Assembly: GCF_030272615.1 (NCBI RefSeq)
Contig: NC_081414.1
Coordinates: 821,433,896-821,497,895, forward strand
Source of the DNA: Cryptomeria japonica
Lineage: Eukaryota; Streptophyta; Pinopsida; Cupressales; Cupressaceae
Length of the DNA: 64,000 nucleotides
Direction of reading: 5' to 3'
Positions 33,206 to 45,071 of this stretch are shown one piece after another. The notes below the pieces were generated by a model. It did not search any database. It saw only the letters and a program-made list of their open reading frames with translations, and had not been told where the DNA came from. Each line of letters begins with the position of its first letter. Positions within the stretch are counted from its first letter, which is position 1. The position numbers were made by a program, and so were the translations under genes.

Positions 33206-33555
33206 ATGATGGTGGGAGAAAAAGATTTCCTAAATACACTAAAGGAAGAAGGTGGGGTAGGCTTTGCTTTGATTGTGAAGCCCAAGGAAGAAAGGAAGAA
33301 GAGTGTGAGTGAGGTAGGACCTAAGGAGGTCAGGGAACTACTAGAGAGGTACAAAGGAGTGGTTATAGAAGACATACTTGACTCCCTCCACCTATCAGAG
33401 ATATTAGTCATCAAATTTACCTCATACTAGGAGCAGTACTTCCTTACAAGGCAACATATCAAATGACCCCATAGCAGAATGAAAAGATAGCAAGGAAAGT
33501 TCAAGAGCTCCTAGATAAAGGGTTGGTAAGAAAGAGCCTTAGCCCATGTGCAATA
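33206..33555 (+). pseudogene. pol: Ty3/gypsy RT N-terminal fragment
   Basis: The plus strand encodes a PKEVRELLERYKGVV segment and, across a TAG, GAVLPYKATYQMTP, then KVQELLDKGLVRKSLSPC. This is the region leading into the RT of plant gypsy elements. It is cut at 33555 by the 3' LTR of E. It is in opposite orientation to gypsy element G. Confidence 0.75.
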
Positions 33556-34822
33556 TGTTAGGATAATCGGTGAACAACCGAGAAGGGGGGGTGAATCAGT
33601 TGTTAACATATTATAACATTTAATGCATTCAATAGCCTTTAACCAAATTAAGTACCAATAAAGCAAAAATGGATACCGTTAAACACTACAACTTAACAAA
33701 TAAACAGATAATCAATGTAAAGAAACCATACCACATAACACCATGATTTTTACATGGAAAACCTAGAAAGGGAAAAACCATGATGGGAAGCCTACCCATA
33801 GTCAGATGATACTTCTGCAGAAAGTATGTGTTACAATGAGGGGCCTGCACTTGCAGGAAGGCAAACTACCAAGATCATACTGCTCATTACCAAAAGAGTC
33901 TCACTGACTACAAAGAGGCTACAACCTTGTCAAGATAAATGGACAACAATCCAATAGAGTGAACTTCCAGAGATAACAGCTACCATTCTTGATTATAGTC
34001 TCGGTTAAGCTCAATACCAGAAGACTAAATCCTCTTCCTTAATCCCAATTTGATCACCAATGATCAACCAAATCCTTTGCCTGAATGATATTACAATATT
34101 TGCACATTACAATCCTTGACCATCACCTTTCCAATAACCATGATACTTTACAAAGAGTTTCTACCACTTATTTATATAAACCCTAAAGCCTAAACCAATT
34201 AGGTCGACAACCTAAAAGATATCACAATAAGATCAATACATAAATCCATTTACAATGATATGCCATGTCGGCTCAAGACCAAAACAACAATAAACAAACC
34301 ATAAAACATCTTGGTAACGTGTAGAGAACATGTTATCATGATACCAGTCCATAACCTAGATAGGTAGCAGACCTATTCTGGGTCCACCACGCCAAAGTAA
34401 TATCTTCAAGAAGTTGAAGCAAGATCAAAGAACTTCTGCAGCATCCTGAAATCCATCTAGAAGCTGCACCAACACCACTTATGCATCCTGTCAGGATTCC
34501 TTAGTGAAAGCTCTGTTGGTAAAGCCATAAACCAATGTCGGTAAGGGTTTACCAGAGTGTATGATAGCATCCAATTACCAATTCCATACCGTCTGAACAA
34601 GATATGCTCTAGGAGAACCTAACACATGAAATCAAACATATCCCATAGATCCAAACATGTTGGATGTGTCCAACAGATAGTCTCATCTCTCAGTAACACT
34701 AGATCTTCTACCGATAACCAAAACCTGTCTATCGGTGCCGATAACCAGCCATATCAGCTAGTATTGACATTAATGACAAAACATCAATGCAACACATAAT
34801 CAATTCATCCATAATGCCAACA
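33556..34822 (-). repeat. 3' LTR of E
   Basis: 1267 bp; the plus strand opens TGTTAGGATAATCGG and closes AATGCCAACA. Same family as 58665-59902. The hairpin (33753-33782) has stem CATGG/CCATG. The G-run GAGAAGGGGGGG is at the 3' end of the LTR. Confidence 0.88.
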
Positions 34823-35189
34823 ATCTCTCCCTTTGGCATTGATGGCAACACTAGATGTGAAAAAACATCTAAGTACCAAGAAATGCCAAATAAGTCTCCC
34901 CCTGTGGAAGACAACCAACAATATCCTGAATAACTCTCCCCTAGTGAATGATATCTCTGTAAGGTTCTGAATACATCTCTCCGAAATTTTTTTATTTTTC
35001 ACATCACTATCTCTCCCCCTTTGACATCAATGCCAGAAATCTAACAAAAATATCAAAGCAAGAATATAAACCTTTGTATCTCAAAGCTAACTACTCCCCC
35101 TGAGTAGTAGCAACACTTATCAGTACCAAAATGAATAATGTCTCTGATAATGCATGCCAGACTGATGACACACTACATCAATCAAGTCT
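34823..35189 (-). other. 3' untranslated region and polypurine tract of E
   Basis: The tract abutting the LTR reads AAAGGGAGAGAT on the minus strand (34823-34834), preceded by CATCAATGC (34836-34844). Further GGGGGAGA-type tracts occur near 34900, 35012 and 35096. No gene. Confidence 0.82.
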
Positions 35190-36014
35190 CTGTCGGACGG
35201 GCAGAAACCCCTAACTTGTCTCTTAAATATTCATATGATTCCTTAGACAACAGTTTAGTGAATATGTTTGCAATCTGTTCTTTAGTGTTCACATAAACCA
35301 ATTTGTCTTCCTTTGCTTCTACCTTGTCCTTCAAAAAGTTATACTTTATTGGTAATGCTTAGTTTTAGAGTGAAATACTAGATTGTTAGACATATCAATA
35401 GTTTCAGAGTTATCAAAGTACATAACTACTGGTTCACTACAATTTACCCTAATATCCTTCAACATTTACTTCATCCACAAGACTTGAGTGCAATTAGTTG
35501 CTGCTGCAACATACTCAGCTTCTGTAGTAGACAAAGAAATGCATGACTATTTTTTGTTGATCCATGAAACTAGTTTTTTTCCAAGAAAGAAAGCTCCACC
35601 AGAAGTACTCTTACTGTCACCAGTATCTCCTACCCAATCTGAATTAGTATATGCACATAAAGTGAAATCATCATTTTTAGAATACCATAAATCATACTCT
35701 GTTGTTCCTTGTAAATACTGGAATATCCTCTTAACTGCACATTCATGATTTTCTTTAGGATTATTTTGATACCTTGAAACAATACTTACTACATTCATAA
35801 TATCTAGTCTAGTCTGTGTCAAATATAACAGACCACCAATCATAGATTTATACTTTGTCGAATTTACCGATGTAGAAGTATCCTTGATAGATAATTTCCC
35901 ACTTGTCACTATAGGAGTACTTACCGGTTTGGAATTATCCATACCAAAATTCCTCAACAATTCTCTCAGATACCTAGTTTGACGGATAAAAATGCCTTTA
36001 TTAGTTTGAGTAAT
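35190..36014 (-). pseudogene. pol: RNase H (element E)
   Basis: MDNSKPVSTPIVTS, SMIGGLLYLTQTRLDI and AYTNSDWVGD (Asn-Ser at the usual Asp-Ala, second Asp kept), then SWINKK and TAG (35547-35549) for Gln. The downstream part to the KEQIANIFTK end is readable with further changes. Confidence 0.88.
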
Positions 36015-36959
36015 CTACAAACCTAAGAAAAATCTAATCTCACCAATCATGGACATTTCAAATTCATTCTTCATATTGTTAGCAAATTCTATGCACAATT
36101 TATCTTCTCCTCCAAAAATGATATCATCAACAAATACTTCAATAATCAGAATATCATCATCAATGATTTTATAATATAAATTGCTATCAACACTGCCTTT
36201 AGCAAAACCAAGCTTCAAAAGATATTTATCCAACCTTGCATACCAAGCTCTAGGAGCTTGTTTCAAACCATATAAAGATTTCTTCATTCTGAAAACCATA
36301 TATTTATCATCTGTCAGTGAAAAACCATCAGGTTTCTCAATGTATACATCTTCCTCAAGTTCACCATTCAAAAATGCACATTTAATATCCATTTGATAAA
36401 CCTTATAGTTCTTATAAGCTGCATAGGCAAGAAATAGTGTAACAACTTCAATTCTAGCTACAGGTGCAAATGTTTCACCATAATCAATTCCTTCCATTTG
36501 AGAATATCTTTTACAAACCAATCTAGCCTTGTTTCTTATAACTTAACCATCCTCATTCAATTTATTCCTAAAAACCCATTTAGTTCCAATAACATTCTTA
36601 TTTTTAGGTCGGGGAACTAATGTCCAAGTTTCATTATTTTCTATCTAATCTAGTTCATCTTCCATATCCTTTAACCAATGTTTATCCTTACAAGCTTCAA
36701 TAACAATTGCCTGTTCAGCTCGAGAAATAAGACATACCTTATCATTTGCCAATCTTCTTTTTGTCATAACTCCCTTATTCCTATCTCCAATAATTTGATC
36801 TTCAGAATAATTTAATCTTACATACCTTGGTCTCTTTTGAATTTTAGATTCACTTCTCTGATCATCAGTCCCAATTGAACTTTCTGATAGCGCCGATGTA
36901 ATTGTCTCAGATTCCTTTACCAGTTGGGGCATTGTCAGTTCTGTTGTGATCATTTCCAC
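36015..36959 (-). pseudogene. pol: Reverse transcriptase and linker (element E)
   Basis: The linker (36645-36959) keeps YVRLNYSEDQII. RT motifs are [22 protein letters not shown] and [12 protein letters not shown] in an open stretch of 168 codons. TAA replaces Gln near 36543, and TAG at 36015-36017 replaces the Gln of GLQI. Confidence 0.9.
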
Positions 36960-38262
36960 TGTCGGTTCCCTGTCATATGATATAGATTGATTTCTATACT
37001 ACTCATCCACTTTCACATTAGCACTTTCCATAATTTTCTGCAATATTTTGTTATAACATCTATATGCTTTGCTTTGAATTTAATAACCAAGAAATATTCC
37101 TTCATCACATCTAGGATCAAACTTTCCAATAGAATCATCTCTTTTAATATAAAATTTACTTCCAAAAATTATGAAATATTTAATAGTAGGTGTATGTCCA
37201 AACCATAATTCATAAGGGGTCTTACCGGTTTCACCTTTGATGTGAACTATGTTGAATGTGTAGACTGTTGTACTCACTGCTTCCCTCCAGTAGATATGAG
37301 TTAATTTAGCTTCCATCATCATAGATCTTGCTGCATCCAAAATGGTTCTGTTCTTTTTTTCAACTACTCCATTTTGTTGAGGAGTTATAGGTGCAGATAA
37401 CTGTCTCCTAATGCCATTTGTCTCACGGTAACTGTTAAATTCATGAGAAGTGAACTCACCACCATGATATGATCTTAAACATTTGATTTTCAATCTAGTT
37501 TCTGTTTTAACCTTCGCTTTAAAGATTTTGAATTTCTCAAAGGCTTCAAACTTCTCCCTAAGCAAAGTCACCCACATCATTCTATAATAGTAATCAATAA
37601 TCAACATGAAATACCTATCACCTTGAAAGCTTCCAGTCCTTGCTGGACCATATAAGTCAGTGTGAATCAAATCAAGTACATCATTATATTTATCATGTAT
37701 GCTCTTAAAATAACTTCTAAGTTGTTTTCCCAATTGACATTCCTTGCATACTGGAATATGAGGCTTCACAATCCTAGGTATATCTCTAACTTCCTTAGTT
37801 GAACTGATCTTAACAATACAATCAAAATTAACATGACACAACCTTCTATGCCATAACCAACTCTCATCAATATGAGAAGTCAAACATGTCTTATTACCAG
37901 GGTTCAAGTGAAAGATATTACCTCCAGTCTGAATACCGGTTGCAATCTCCAAACCAGTCTTGTTAATGATTTTACATTTTCTATCTTTAAACTGAAGTTG
38001 GAAACCCTTATCAACCAATTGACCAACACTCAAAAGATTATGCTTTAAACCTTCTACATAATAGAGATTATCAGTGTTATCCTTTCCATCCAAAGAAATA
38101 ATACCTCTACCTCTAATCATACAAGCTTTGTCATCTCCAAATCTGACTTGACCGCCATTATATTCTTGTAGTGACAAAAAATTTCTTTTATCTCTAGTCA
38201 TATGGTGTGAGCATCCACTATCAATTACCCATTTGTCCTTATCTTCAACTTTTGACGATTTA
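36960..38262 (-). pseudogene. pol: Protease end and integrase (element E)
   Basis: An open frame of 373 codons (37080-38201), the longest but one in the window. Protease WVIDSGCSHHMTRDKRNF is at 38170-38225. Integrase has a complete HHCC domain (WHRRLCHVNFD, CKECQLG). The core has IHTDLYG, LRSYHGGEF with Tyr for the second catalytic Asp, and VVEKKN for the Glu. It ends at GIFLGY and a stop. The frame is long, but the enzyme would lack one metal-binding residue. Confidence 0.92.
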
Positions 38263-38271
38263 ATGCCAAAG

Positions 38272-38511
38272 TGATTTATTTAATTAAATATGCAAAAGAA
38301 ATTTAATTGAATAAATGAGATATTTGATTTTAAAAAGATTTTCTTGGAATGATCAATTAATTAAATATGTTTTTAATTTGCCATGTGACATTGATGATTT
38401 TAGAAATTAATTGTGTGCTCAAGATTAATTTAATTGCCTTTGTTTAGGACCTTGGTGATGTTGTCGAGATTTGGGGCCTATGGTTTGGATGACCATTTTT
38501 AGGGTATTACA
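38272..38511. other. 240-bp LTR-like filler between E and F
   Basis: AT-rich and unlike either neighbour. It runs from TGATTTATTTAATT to AGGGTATTACA, so it could be a short solo LTR of gypsy type. However, the flanks CAAAG and AGAAC do not match, so no target duplication supports this. Confidence 0.35.
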
Positions 38512-39670
38512 AGAACAAGTGACCAAGTGTTGTTTTTCTTAATTTGATCAAGTTCTTCATTCATCACATTTAATCAGTCATCATCCTTTAGAGATTTTTT
38601 AACTGTCTTCGGTTCAACCAGTATAATCATCGCTTTATATAAAACATCTTCTGCCAAAAACTTTGAAATAACTGACATTAGGATTTTTATCATACCATAA
38701 CTCATAAGATGTCTTATCATTACCTGGTTCAATGTGTAAACAACAATACTGACTACTTCTCTCCAAAACATCCTAGGTAAATCTCCCTGTATCAGCATAG
38801 TCCTTGTTGCTTCAAAAATGGTTTTGTTTCTCCTTTCTGCAATTCCATTTTGTTGTGGTGTCCTTGGAGCAGATAGCTACCTCTTTATTCCATTTTGATC
38901 ACAATATATCACAAACTCATCTGATGCAAACTCTCCACCCCAGTCAGATCTTGGGCATTTAAGATTCTTACCGGTTTCCTTTTCTACTAAGGCCTTGAAT
39001 ACCTTGAATTTGCTGAAAGATTCTGACTTTTCCTTGAAAAAAAGTAACCGACATCATTCTATAAAAGTCATCAGTAAATATCATGAAATAATTGTCATTA
39101 TAAAAACTTCTAGTCCTCATAGGACCACATAAGTCAGTGTGCACCAAATCTAGAATATTCTCAAAAGAAAAAAATTTGCTCTTAAAAGAAGATGTAGTCA
39201 TCTTACCCAATTGACATTCTTTACACAACACATTGTCTAGTTTAACAAGTTGTGGCATACCTCTCACCATACTAAATTTGATGACCTTAACCACATTATC
39301 AATGTTCACATGACAAAACCTTCTATGCCATAACCGGCTACCTTCAACCTTAGCAACCAAACAATTGTTCACATTAGCATTCAGACGGAATAAGTTACCT
39401 TTAGTTTGTTTACCAATAGCAATTAATTCTCCTTTGCATCCTAAGATCCTGCAAACTCCATTCTTAAACTCAAGATGATAACCTTTGTCATTCAACTGAC
39501 CAACACTCAACAAGTTATGTTTTAAACCTTCAACCCAAAATACATCATCAACATTACTTATACCATTCAAAGAGATAGAACCTTTACCTTTAACCATACA
39601 AGATGAATTGTTTCCAAATATTACTACACACCATCAAATTCTTTAAGATAAATAAACTTGTTCTTATCAC
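38512..39670 (-). pseudogene. pol: Protease end and integrase (element F)
   Basis: The protease site near 39690 reads VAHTT after a frame change, next to the intact copia pattern. Integrase is open from 39597 to 38968: VEGLKHNLLSVGQL, WHRRFCHVNID and CKECQLG, with first Asp in VHTDLCG. A frameshift near 38985 is followed by RSDWGGEF (second Asp), then the Glu region and REVVSIVVYTLNQ. The last piece reaches NTWSLV of the RT start. Confidence 0.83.
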
Positions 39671-39673
39671 CGG

Positions 39674-40756
39674 TCATGTGGTGTGAGCAACCACTATTAA
39701 TAATCCATTTATCACTATTGTAAATGTGAGATAAGTTAGTAAAGCCTTCTTATGAGACATATCTTCCTTAATAATAACAAAAACAATCTCCTCATTGTCT
39801 TCATCCTCAGATTCCTCATTAGTGACTCCTTCATCAACTGCAACATAAGACTGTTTATTTCCTTTTCTCTTATATTTTATAAACTTTTCCTTTTGATCAT
39901 TATTAGGACAATGTGCAACAATATGTCCTATCTTGTTACAAGAGAAACATTTGAGAGGCAACTTACCTTTGTACTTACTAGTGCCTCTAGGAAGTCTTTT
40001 AGCCAATAGAGCTTCAAATTCCATCAGATTACCTTCATCATCCACATGAGCTTTACTACCACCAAGATGACTTGACCTACATTCATGACTATGACAAACA
40101 TCTTTCCCTTTTCTCACCGGTACACTAGATATAGATGCATTAAAAGCATATTTTGTCTTCGGTACACTATTATGAAAACTATTTAACCCAAAAGCAGTGG
40201 GCTTATCAATCAAAGAATCAATAGTAACCTTATCCTTAGTAACTGAACTCAACTCTTGAATAGAAGACACTCTAATAGCATAGGCAGATAAGAGGTTTCT
40301 AAGAATCTTACTCATAACAATGTCTTCTTCTATAGTACCACCAACACTCTTGATTCCATGGACAACTTATTTAATCCTCTATCCATACTGAGTACTATTT
40401 TCTCCTTGCATCATTCTCATATCATCAAACTTTCCTCTAAGACTCTCTTCTTTAGCCTTTTGAACATTCTTATCACCACCATAGAATAATTCTAACTTCT
40501 CCCAAACTTCAAAAGCAGTCTCTAAACCATGGACATCAATATATTCAGTATCAGGCAGTGCACTTACTATGGCTTCTAGTGCTTGAATATTTTCTTGCTA
40601 CTCCAACTGATCTGCACTTAGAGGACCAGTAGGAGGTACATATTGAGTAATAACATGCTGCCAAAATTGAGCACCCATACCTTTGATATATATCTTCATT
40701 CTATCACTGCATATTCTGTAGTTGTCCTTAGTGAATTTGGGACCCTCCTTCATCAT
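39674..40756 (-). pseudogene. gag: gag polyprotein (element F)
   Basis: Start at 40756 (MMKEGPKFTKDNYRI), as in A and B. Stops break the capsid part (40316-40756). The open frame 39674-40315 has YAIRVSSIQEL, then one complete zinc knuckle, CFSCNKIGHIVAHC, where A and B have lost the last Cys. Acidic EESEDEDNEE follows before protease. Confidence 0.87.
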
Positions 40757-40810
40757 CTTCCTCGGATCTTTTACTCAAGTGGTTAAGCTTCTGTACAAAG
40801 AGGACCTAAA

Positions 40811-40822
40811 GCTCTGATACCA
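40811..40822 (-). other. Primer binding site of F
   Basis: The minus strand reads TGGTATCAGAGC, intact, about 8 bases from the LTR end. Confidence 0.85.
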
Positions 40823-40830
40823 AATTTTAT

Positions 40831-42290
40831 TGTGAGGATCCAGTTTTTATTAAGAGAGGGGGGGGGGGGGTTGAATCAATAATAAGGATAAACTACAACT
40901 TTTCACCAATCTACAAAATACTTCACAAAATAGTTTAGTACCAGTACCGGTTTCCACTCAATCAATCACTTAATGTAGATTCACCAAAACATTACCGGTA
41001 GCAACTTAAGTGCTCATCTTTAAGAAAAATATAGTAAAGACATAAAATGCATAACTCGACAATCCATTTACAACATGAAGACAAGGATTTTTCATTTGGA
41101 AACCCAAATGGGAAAAACCACGGTGGGAATTGGTACCCACAAAATATGCACTCTTTCAGAATGCGCCCTGTTAGGAGTCTACCCGGTTAAGAGAAGACCT
41201 GTTAGGAGTCACCCAGTCAAGGGATTTTACAACTTAGCTATGTTAGGATCTTTACCCTGTTAGGAGTAACCTCACTGGAGGATTTAAACCCAAATTAATG
41301 AGCCACTCGGTGAAGGGATTTACAAGATCAAGCCTGTTAGGACCTAGCCGGTTAAGGGATTTTAATGTTGTTGCAACTATTAGCTTCATAGATTTCTATT
41401 ACAGATCCTTGTCAGCTCCAATCTACCTCTCTCAGGAAGACATCTCAATCTGGTTCGGCACACACACACTTCTTTGATCATCGACACAATAAAGTTTCTA
41501 AAACTCGACCTGAATAGACTTTACAATTAGGTTGGTTACATAACCCTAACTTACAATGAATCTACATCATAGATCATATTAGATCATTAAAAATAATTAT
41601 AGATCATCATACAGATCATTACAACAAATTACAAGACAATTACTGCTGTTGAATGATCATAACTCATCACCGCACATCGATTTGATAAGTTGTCAAACCC
41701 TTAACATATTTTGCTATGCACTTCATTTTTTTCCAATAAATTCGATCATTGTACAATCAAAAACAAAATCTTATCTCTTCACATGGATTCTGACATGTCA
41801 TCGTCATCTTATGAACATGAAAAGAATCACTACCAAACCATAAAACATCACCGACCAAAGATCTTGTTACCGGTTCTAACACCCTAGCTGATTATACAAA
41901 AATCAATTACAAACATTACTTTCGGTTCTCCAACCATGATGTGGTTGGTGTCATAATATCATTATGATTTCATAAGCACACATTGCAAACCACAACACCT
42001 AACTCAACACGGATCACTACCGCAACCATCTCCTTCACTATTTCCTCTTATCGGTTCACTATCACTTGGCAGTTTTTCTTTTCAACTCAATTCAATTCAA
42101 TCCATTATCAGTTAGACTTAATCAGTAGACTTAGATGACATACCAAGCATAAAAAAAAATGGACAAACATGGTTTCCATCAATGAAAACACAAATAACTG
42201 ATCATCAAGCATCATATCATAATTATATCATCACCAACAGTCCTTTACTAGTACACCATCATCTCCATTAGTTATGCCAACATGCCAACA
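40831..42290 (-). repeat. 5' LTR of F
   Basis: About 1460 bp; the plus strand opens TGTGAGGATCC and closes CATGCCAACA. It has a G-run of 14 within GAGAGGGG...TTGAATCA (40855-40875), hairpin remnants (41097-41122) and a block of TGTTAGGAGT/CGGTTAAGGGA motifs (41160-41360). No second copy; the ends are inferred. Confidence 0.7.
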
Positions 42291-43926
42291 AACACTTGAT
42301 CCAATGCTCTTATCTACTCCTTGCTCTGGTAGAGGATCCATATTGAATGATCTTCCATTCTTTGTGATCATGTAAGTATTCTTCTCCCCATCATGTTGAG
42401 TCTTCACATCAAACTACCATGGGTGTCCTTACAATAAATGGCATGCATCCATAGGAAGTATATCACATAAAATTATCTTTATATTCACCAATCTCAAACT
42501 CTACCCACGTTTTCTCATATACCACAACATGTTTCCCCTTGTTCAACCATGACACCTTATAGGGACTAACATGGGGTATTCTTTTCAATTTCAACTTGTC
42601 TACCATTTCAACTAAAACCAAATTTTTAGTGGAGCCAGAATCAACAATCACCTTACACAACTTACCATAGGCATTGCACTATGTTCTGAATAAGGTCTTC
42701 CTCTGAGGTGGTTCTTGGTGTTGTGGTAACTTCAACAAGGTTCTCCTTAGCATAAGAATCTCTCCTACCATAGATGGTCCTACATTGCCAATGGGGAAGT
42801 TAACACTTTGGCATTCATCTGCTTGGACTAGTTGGTTCCTTCTCTCTCCTCCATGAGAGGCTAAGGCTTTCTTCTCAGGACACTTACTTGTTGGATGCCC
42901 CACTTGGTTACAATTGTAACACTTCCCTATGAAGATACTTGGACCTCTACCAGGTCCTCCAAACCTGCCCCTACCAATGGGCCTTCTTCCTCTAAAGCCT
43001 CCCCTAGAACCTGAATCTCCACCTTTCTCTTAGTAACTAGTCTCTCCATTAGACTTTTGGAACTGATTCCTTCCCCCAAAGTTCCTTCTACCTCTGTTAT
43101 TCCTTCCACCTTTGCCTCTATAATTCTGGTCTCCCCTTCTTCTCAATTTTTCCTCAGCCCTTAAGGCCATTTGGAAGCACTCATCCACTGTTCTTGGGAT
43201 CACCATGCTCATCTCATCTTGTATGCTGAACTTGAGTCCATTTAGGTATCTAGCAACCTTCTCCTTCTCATCTTCATGATGATTGGCCTTGAAAATCAAC
43301 TTGTGGAACTCTTCTGTGTAGGATTCCACATCCAAGTCTTTTTGCTTCAAGTTGTCGAACCTCTTGATGATTTGGGTTTCATAGTCAGTAGGCATGAATT
43401 TTGCCTTAATTAGGGACACCATTCTACTCCATGAACTGATCATATTCTTTCTCATCTTCACCCTTTCACCTTGGGTGTAGTTCCACCACACCAAAGTTGA
43501 CCCCTTCAACCAAGTTTTAACAAACTTCACCTTCTTATCTTTAGCCTTCTTCTTGTAGTCAAAGTAATTATTCAATGCATCAATCCAATCTGCAAGTTCA
43601 TCTCCATCCAACTTGCCACTCTATATGGGTAAATCCACCTTAGGTTCTGTTTGTGCCGCCTTCACAACATCTATGAACATCTTTTGATTTGTAGGTATCT
43701 CATGGATACTCTGTCTTTCTTCTTCCCCCTCTGCTTCTTCATCTCCAGAGTCTGTTGACTCATCTCCTTTGCCCTTCTCTTTTCCCCTCAACTTCTTGAT
43801 GTCCTCGACCATCATGGCTTTCCATCCATTCCTCATTCTCTTCTGCAACTCTTGGAGTTCTTTTTCCATGTCTTCCTTCTTTGGAGGCATCTCACTAGCC
43901 TCTCCTTCACTCTCTTCTACTGACAT
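42291..43926 (-). pseudogene. gag-pol: gag and protease (gypsy element G)
   Basis: Start at 43926 (MSVEESEGEASEMPPKK), with an acidic/Lys-rich coiled-coil N-terminus to a TAG near 43621. The Retrotrans_gag-like domain follows (43030-43611): GDELADWIDALNNYF, KFVKTWLKGSTLVWW, and an RFDNLKQ-YTEEFHKL pattern. After a Gly/Arg-rich stretch comes CYNCNQVGHPTSKC. The aspartic protease shows CKVIVDSGSTKNLV (42620-42660) and later CDILPMDACHLLLGHPW with a stop for Gln. Stops at several points. Confidence 0.85.
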
Positions 43927-43950
43927 ACACCAAACTTCTCTTCAAGCAAG

Positions 43951-43962
43951 GCTTTGATACCA
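43951..43962 (-). other. Primer binding site of G
   Basis: The minus strand reads TGGTATCAAAGC, three bases after the LTR end. Confidence 0.8.
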
Positions 43963-43965
43963 ATA

Positions 43966-45069
43966 TGATGCAAAGGCCTATGGACTCAAGTGGTTTAATC
44001 AACCAAACTAAGACAAATTTACAAAAGATCCAATTGAATGATACATAAACTCAATACATGATCAAGGAATGCAAACTCAAGAGAGTTTAGACTCACAAAG
44101 GTTGATGGAGATACAACTTCTCACATCATGCCCACACATATAACAACACACCATAGGACTCCATGACGCTTGTGTTTTGTATTCAATATAATGTTAGGCA
44201 CTCAAATACTGCATTCACATGCCAGAGGGACTCCAACAATGGAGACACAACAAACCGTTTGTTCACATATGCAACAAAGGTTATTGGCCCATTCACTAGG
44301 ACTAAACCTAGTAACCCTCCTTTTAGGACTGCTCAGCAATAACCTTCCAAATTTACAAATGACCCTCCAAAATTTTCACAGTTTTAAATACCCACCAAGG
44401 AGGCCTAAAATTCATGGAAATGCCAGATCCTGACTCCTCCTCTGATCGGGTCAAACAACAACTGCTACAATAGGCCTAAATGACTAATTAGATCACTTTT
44501 ACAAAGCAAGTATCCTTGAATGGCATGCACTCCTCAAGACAATGGTTGGGAAAGGTTTGCATACATCCAAAAACACCACTTCCAATATGAACTTGTGCCT
44601 AACACCCTCTGTACGGTCTCTGCAATCAGTTCTTCCTTGTTCTAAGGCTAGGCACATAGGGATGCCTAGCCATCTATGCACTTTTCACCATGGAAACCAC
44701 TTGCCCCTGCTCTAGAACCACTAAAATCTTAGAATACATACACAACCCCTTCATTACACCAAAATTAGACTTTCCTATTGATGCAATGAGGAGAAATGTT
44801 ACATTCTTGATGAAAACCTTAGGTTTCAAGGGTTCGAGGATAATTTTCACAAAAAACAAATGCATCTCCTTCAAATCAATGCCAAATTTAGTGAGACGGT
44901 CGTGAAAGGAAAGATAATTCATCATACCACACTTTACAATAGGTTTCAGGACAAGGTCAATCAATACCGAGCTGTACCAGATGACTGTTATGCATGAAAA
45001 GCAGGAATCTTCAAGAAACAATGACAAGTTTGCATTCAATTTTCCACAAAATCATCAACAACCATTACA
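43966..45069 (-). repeat. 5' LTR of G
   Basis: About 1104 bp; the plus strand opens TGATGCAAAGGCC and closes ACCATTACA. It lacks the C-run and hairpin landmarks of the copia LTRs. Only one copy. Element H begins two bases beyond. Confidence 0.6.
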
Positions 45070-45071
45070 AT

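Larger units (their letters stand above)
33556..38262 (-). mobile_element. Element E: copia retrotransposon, 3' part
   Basis: Minus strand: part of PR, then IN, RT, RH, a 3' untranslated region and the 3' LTR. Gag and the 5' LTR are missing; homology stops inside protease near 38262. Its LTR and RH are close to those of the left end of K and related to H. Confidence 0.88.
38512..42290 (-). mobile_element. Element F: copia retrotransposon, 5' part
   Basis: Minus strand: 5' LTR, primer site, gag, PR, IN and the start of the RT linker, then cut at about 38512. Its proteins belong to the A/B family, so it is not the missing half of E. Confidence 0.86.
42291..45069 (-). mobile_element. Element G: Ty3/gypsy retrotransposon, 5' part
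   Basis: Minus strand: LTR, primer site, gag with one knuckle, and protease. It is cut at 42290 by element F, so RT onward is lost or lies elsewhere. The gag and protease are of gypsy type, unlike the neighbours. Confidence 0.82.

Noticed and set aside
32772-33206. A 144-codon plus-strand ORF, Ile/Phe-rich
   Set aside because: It is the antisense shadow of the copia integrase-linker fragment, which has clear motifs on the minus strand.
38272-38511. Confident solo LTR call
   Set aside because: TG...CA ends are there, but the flanks do not match and no second copy is in the window.
40860-40875. Long G-runs and C-runs as functional quadruplexes or sequencing artefacts
   Set aside because: They match a motif conserved in nearly every copia LTR here, so not purely artefact, but run length cannot be trusted and there are too few separate G-tracts for a clear quadruplex claim.
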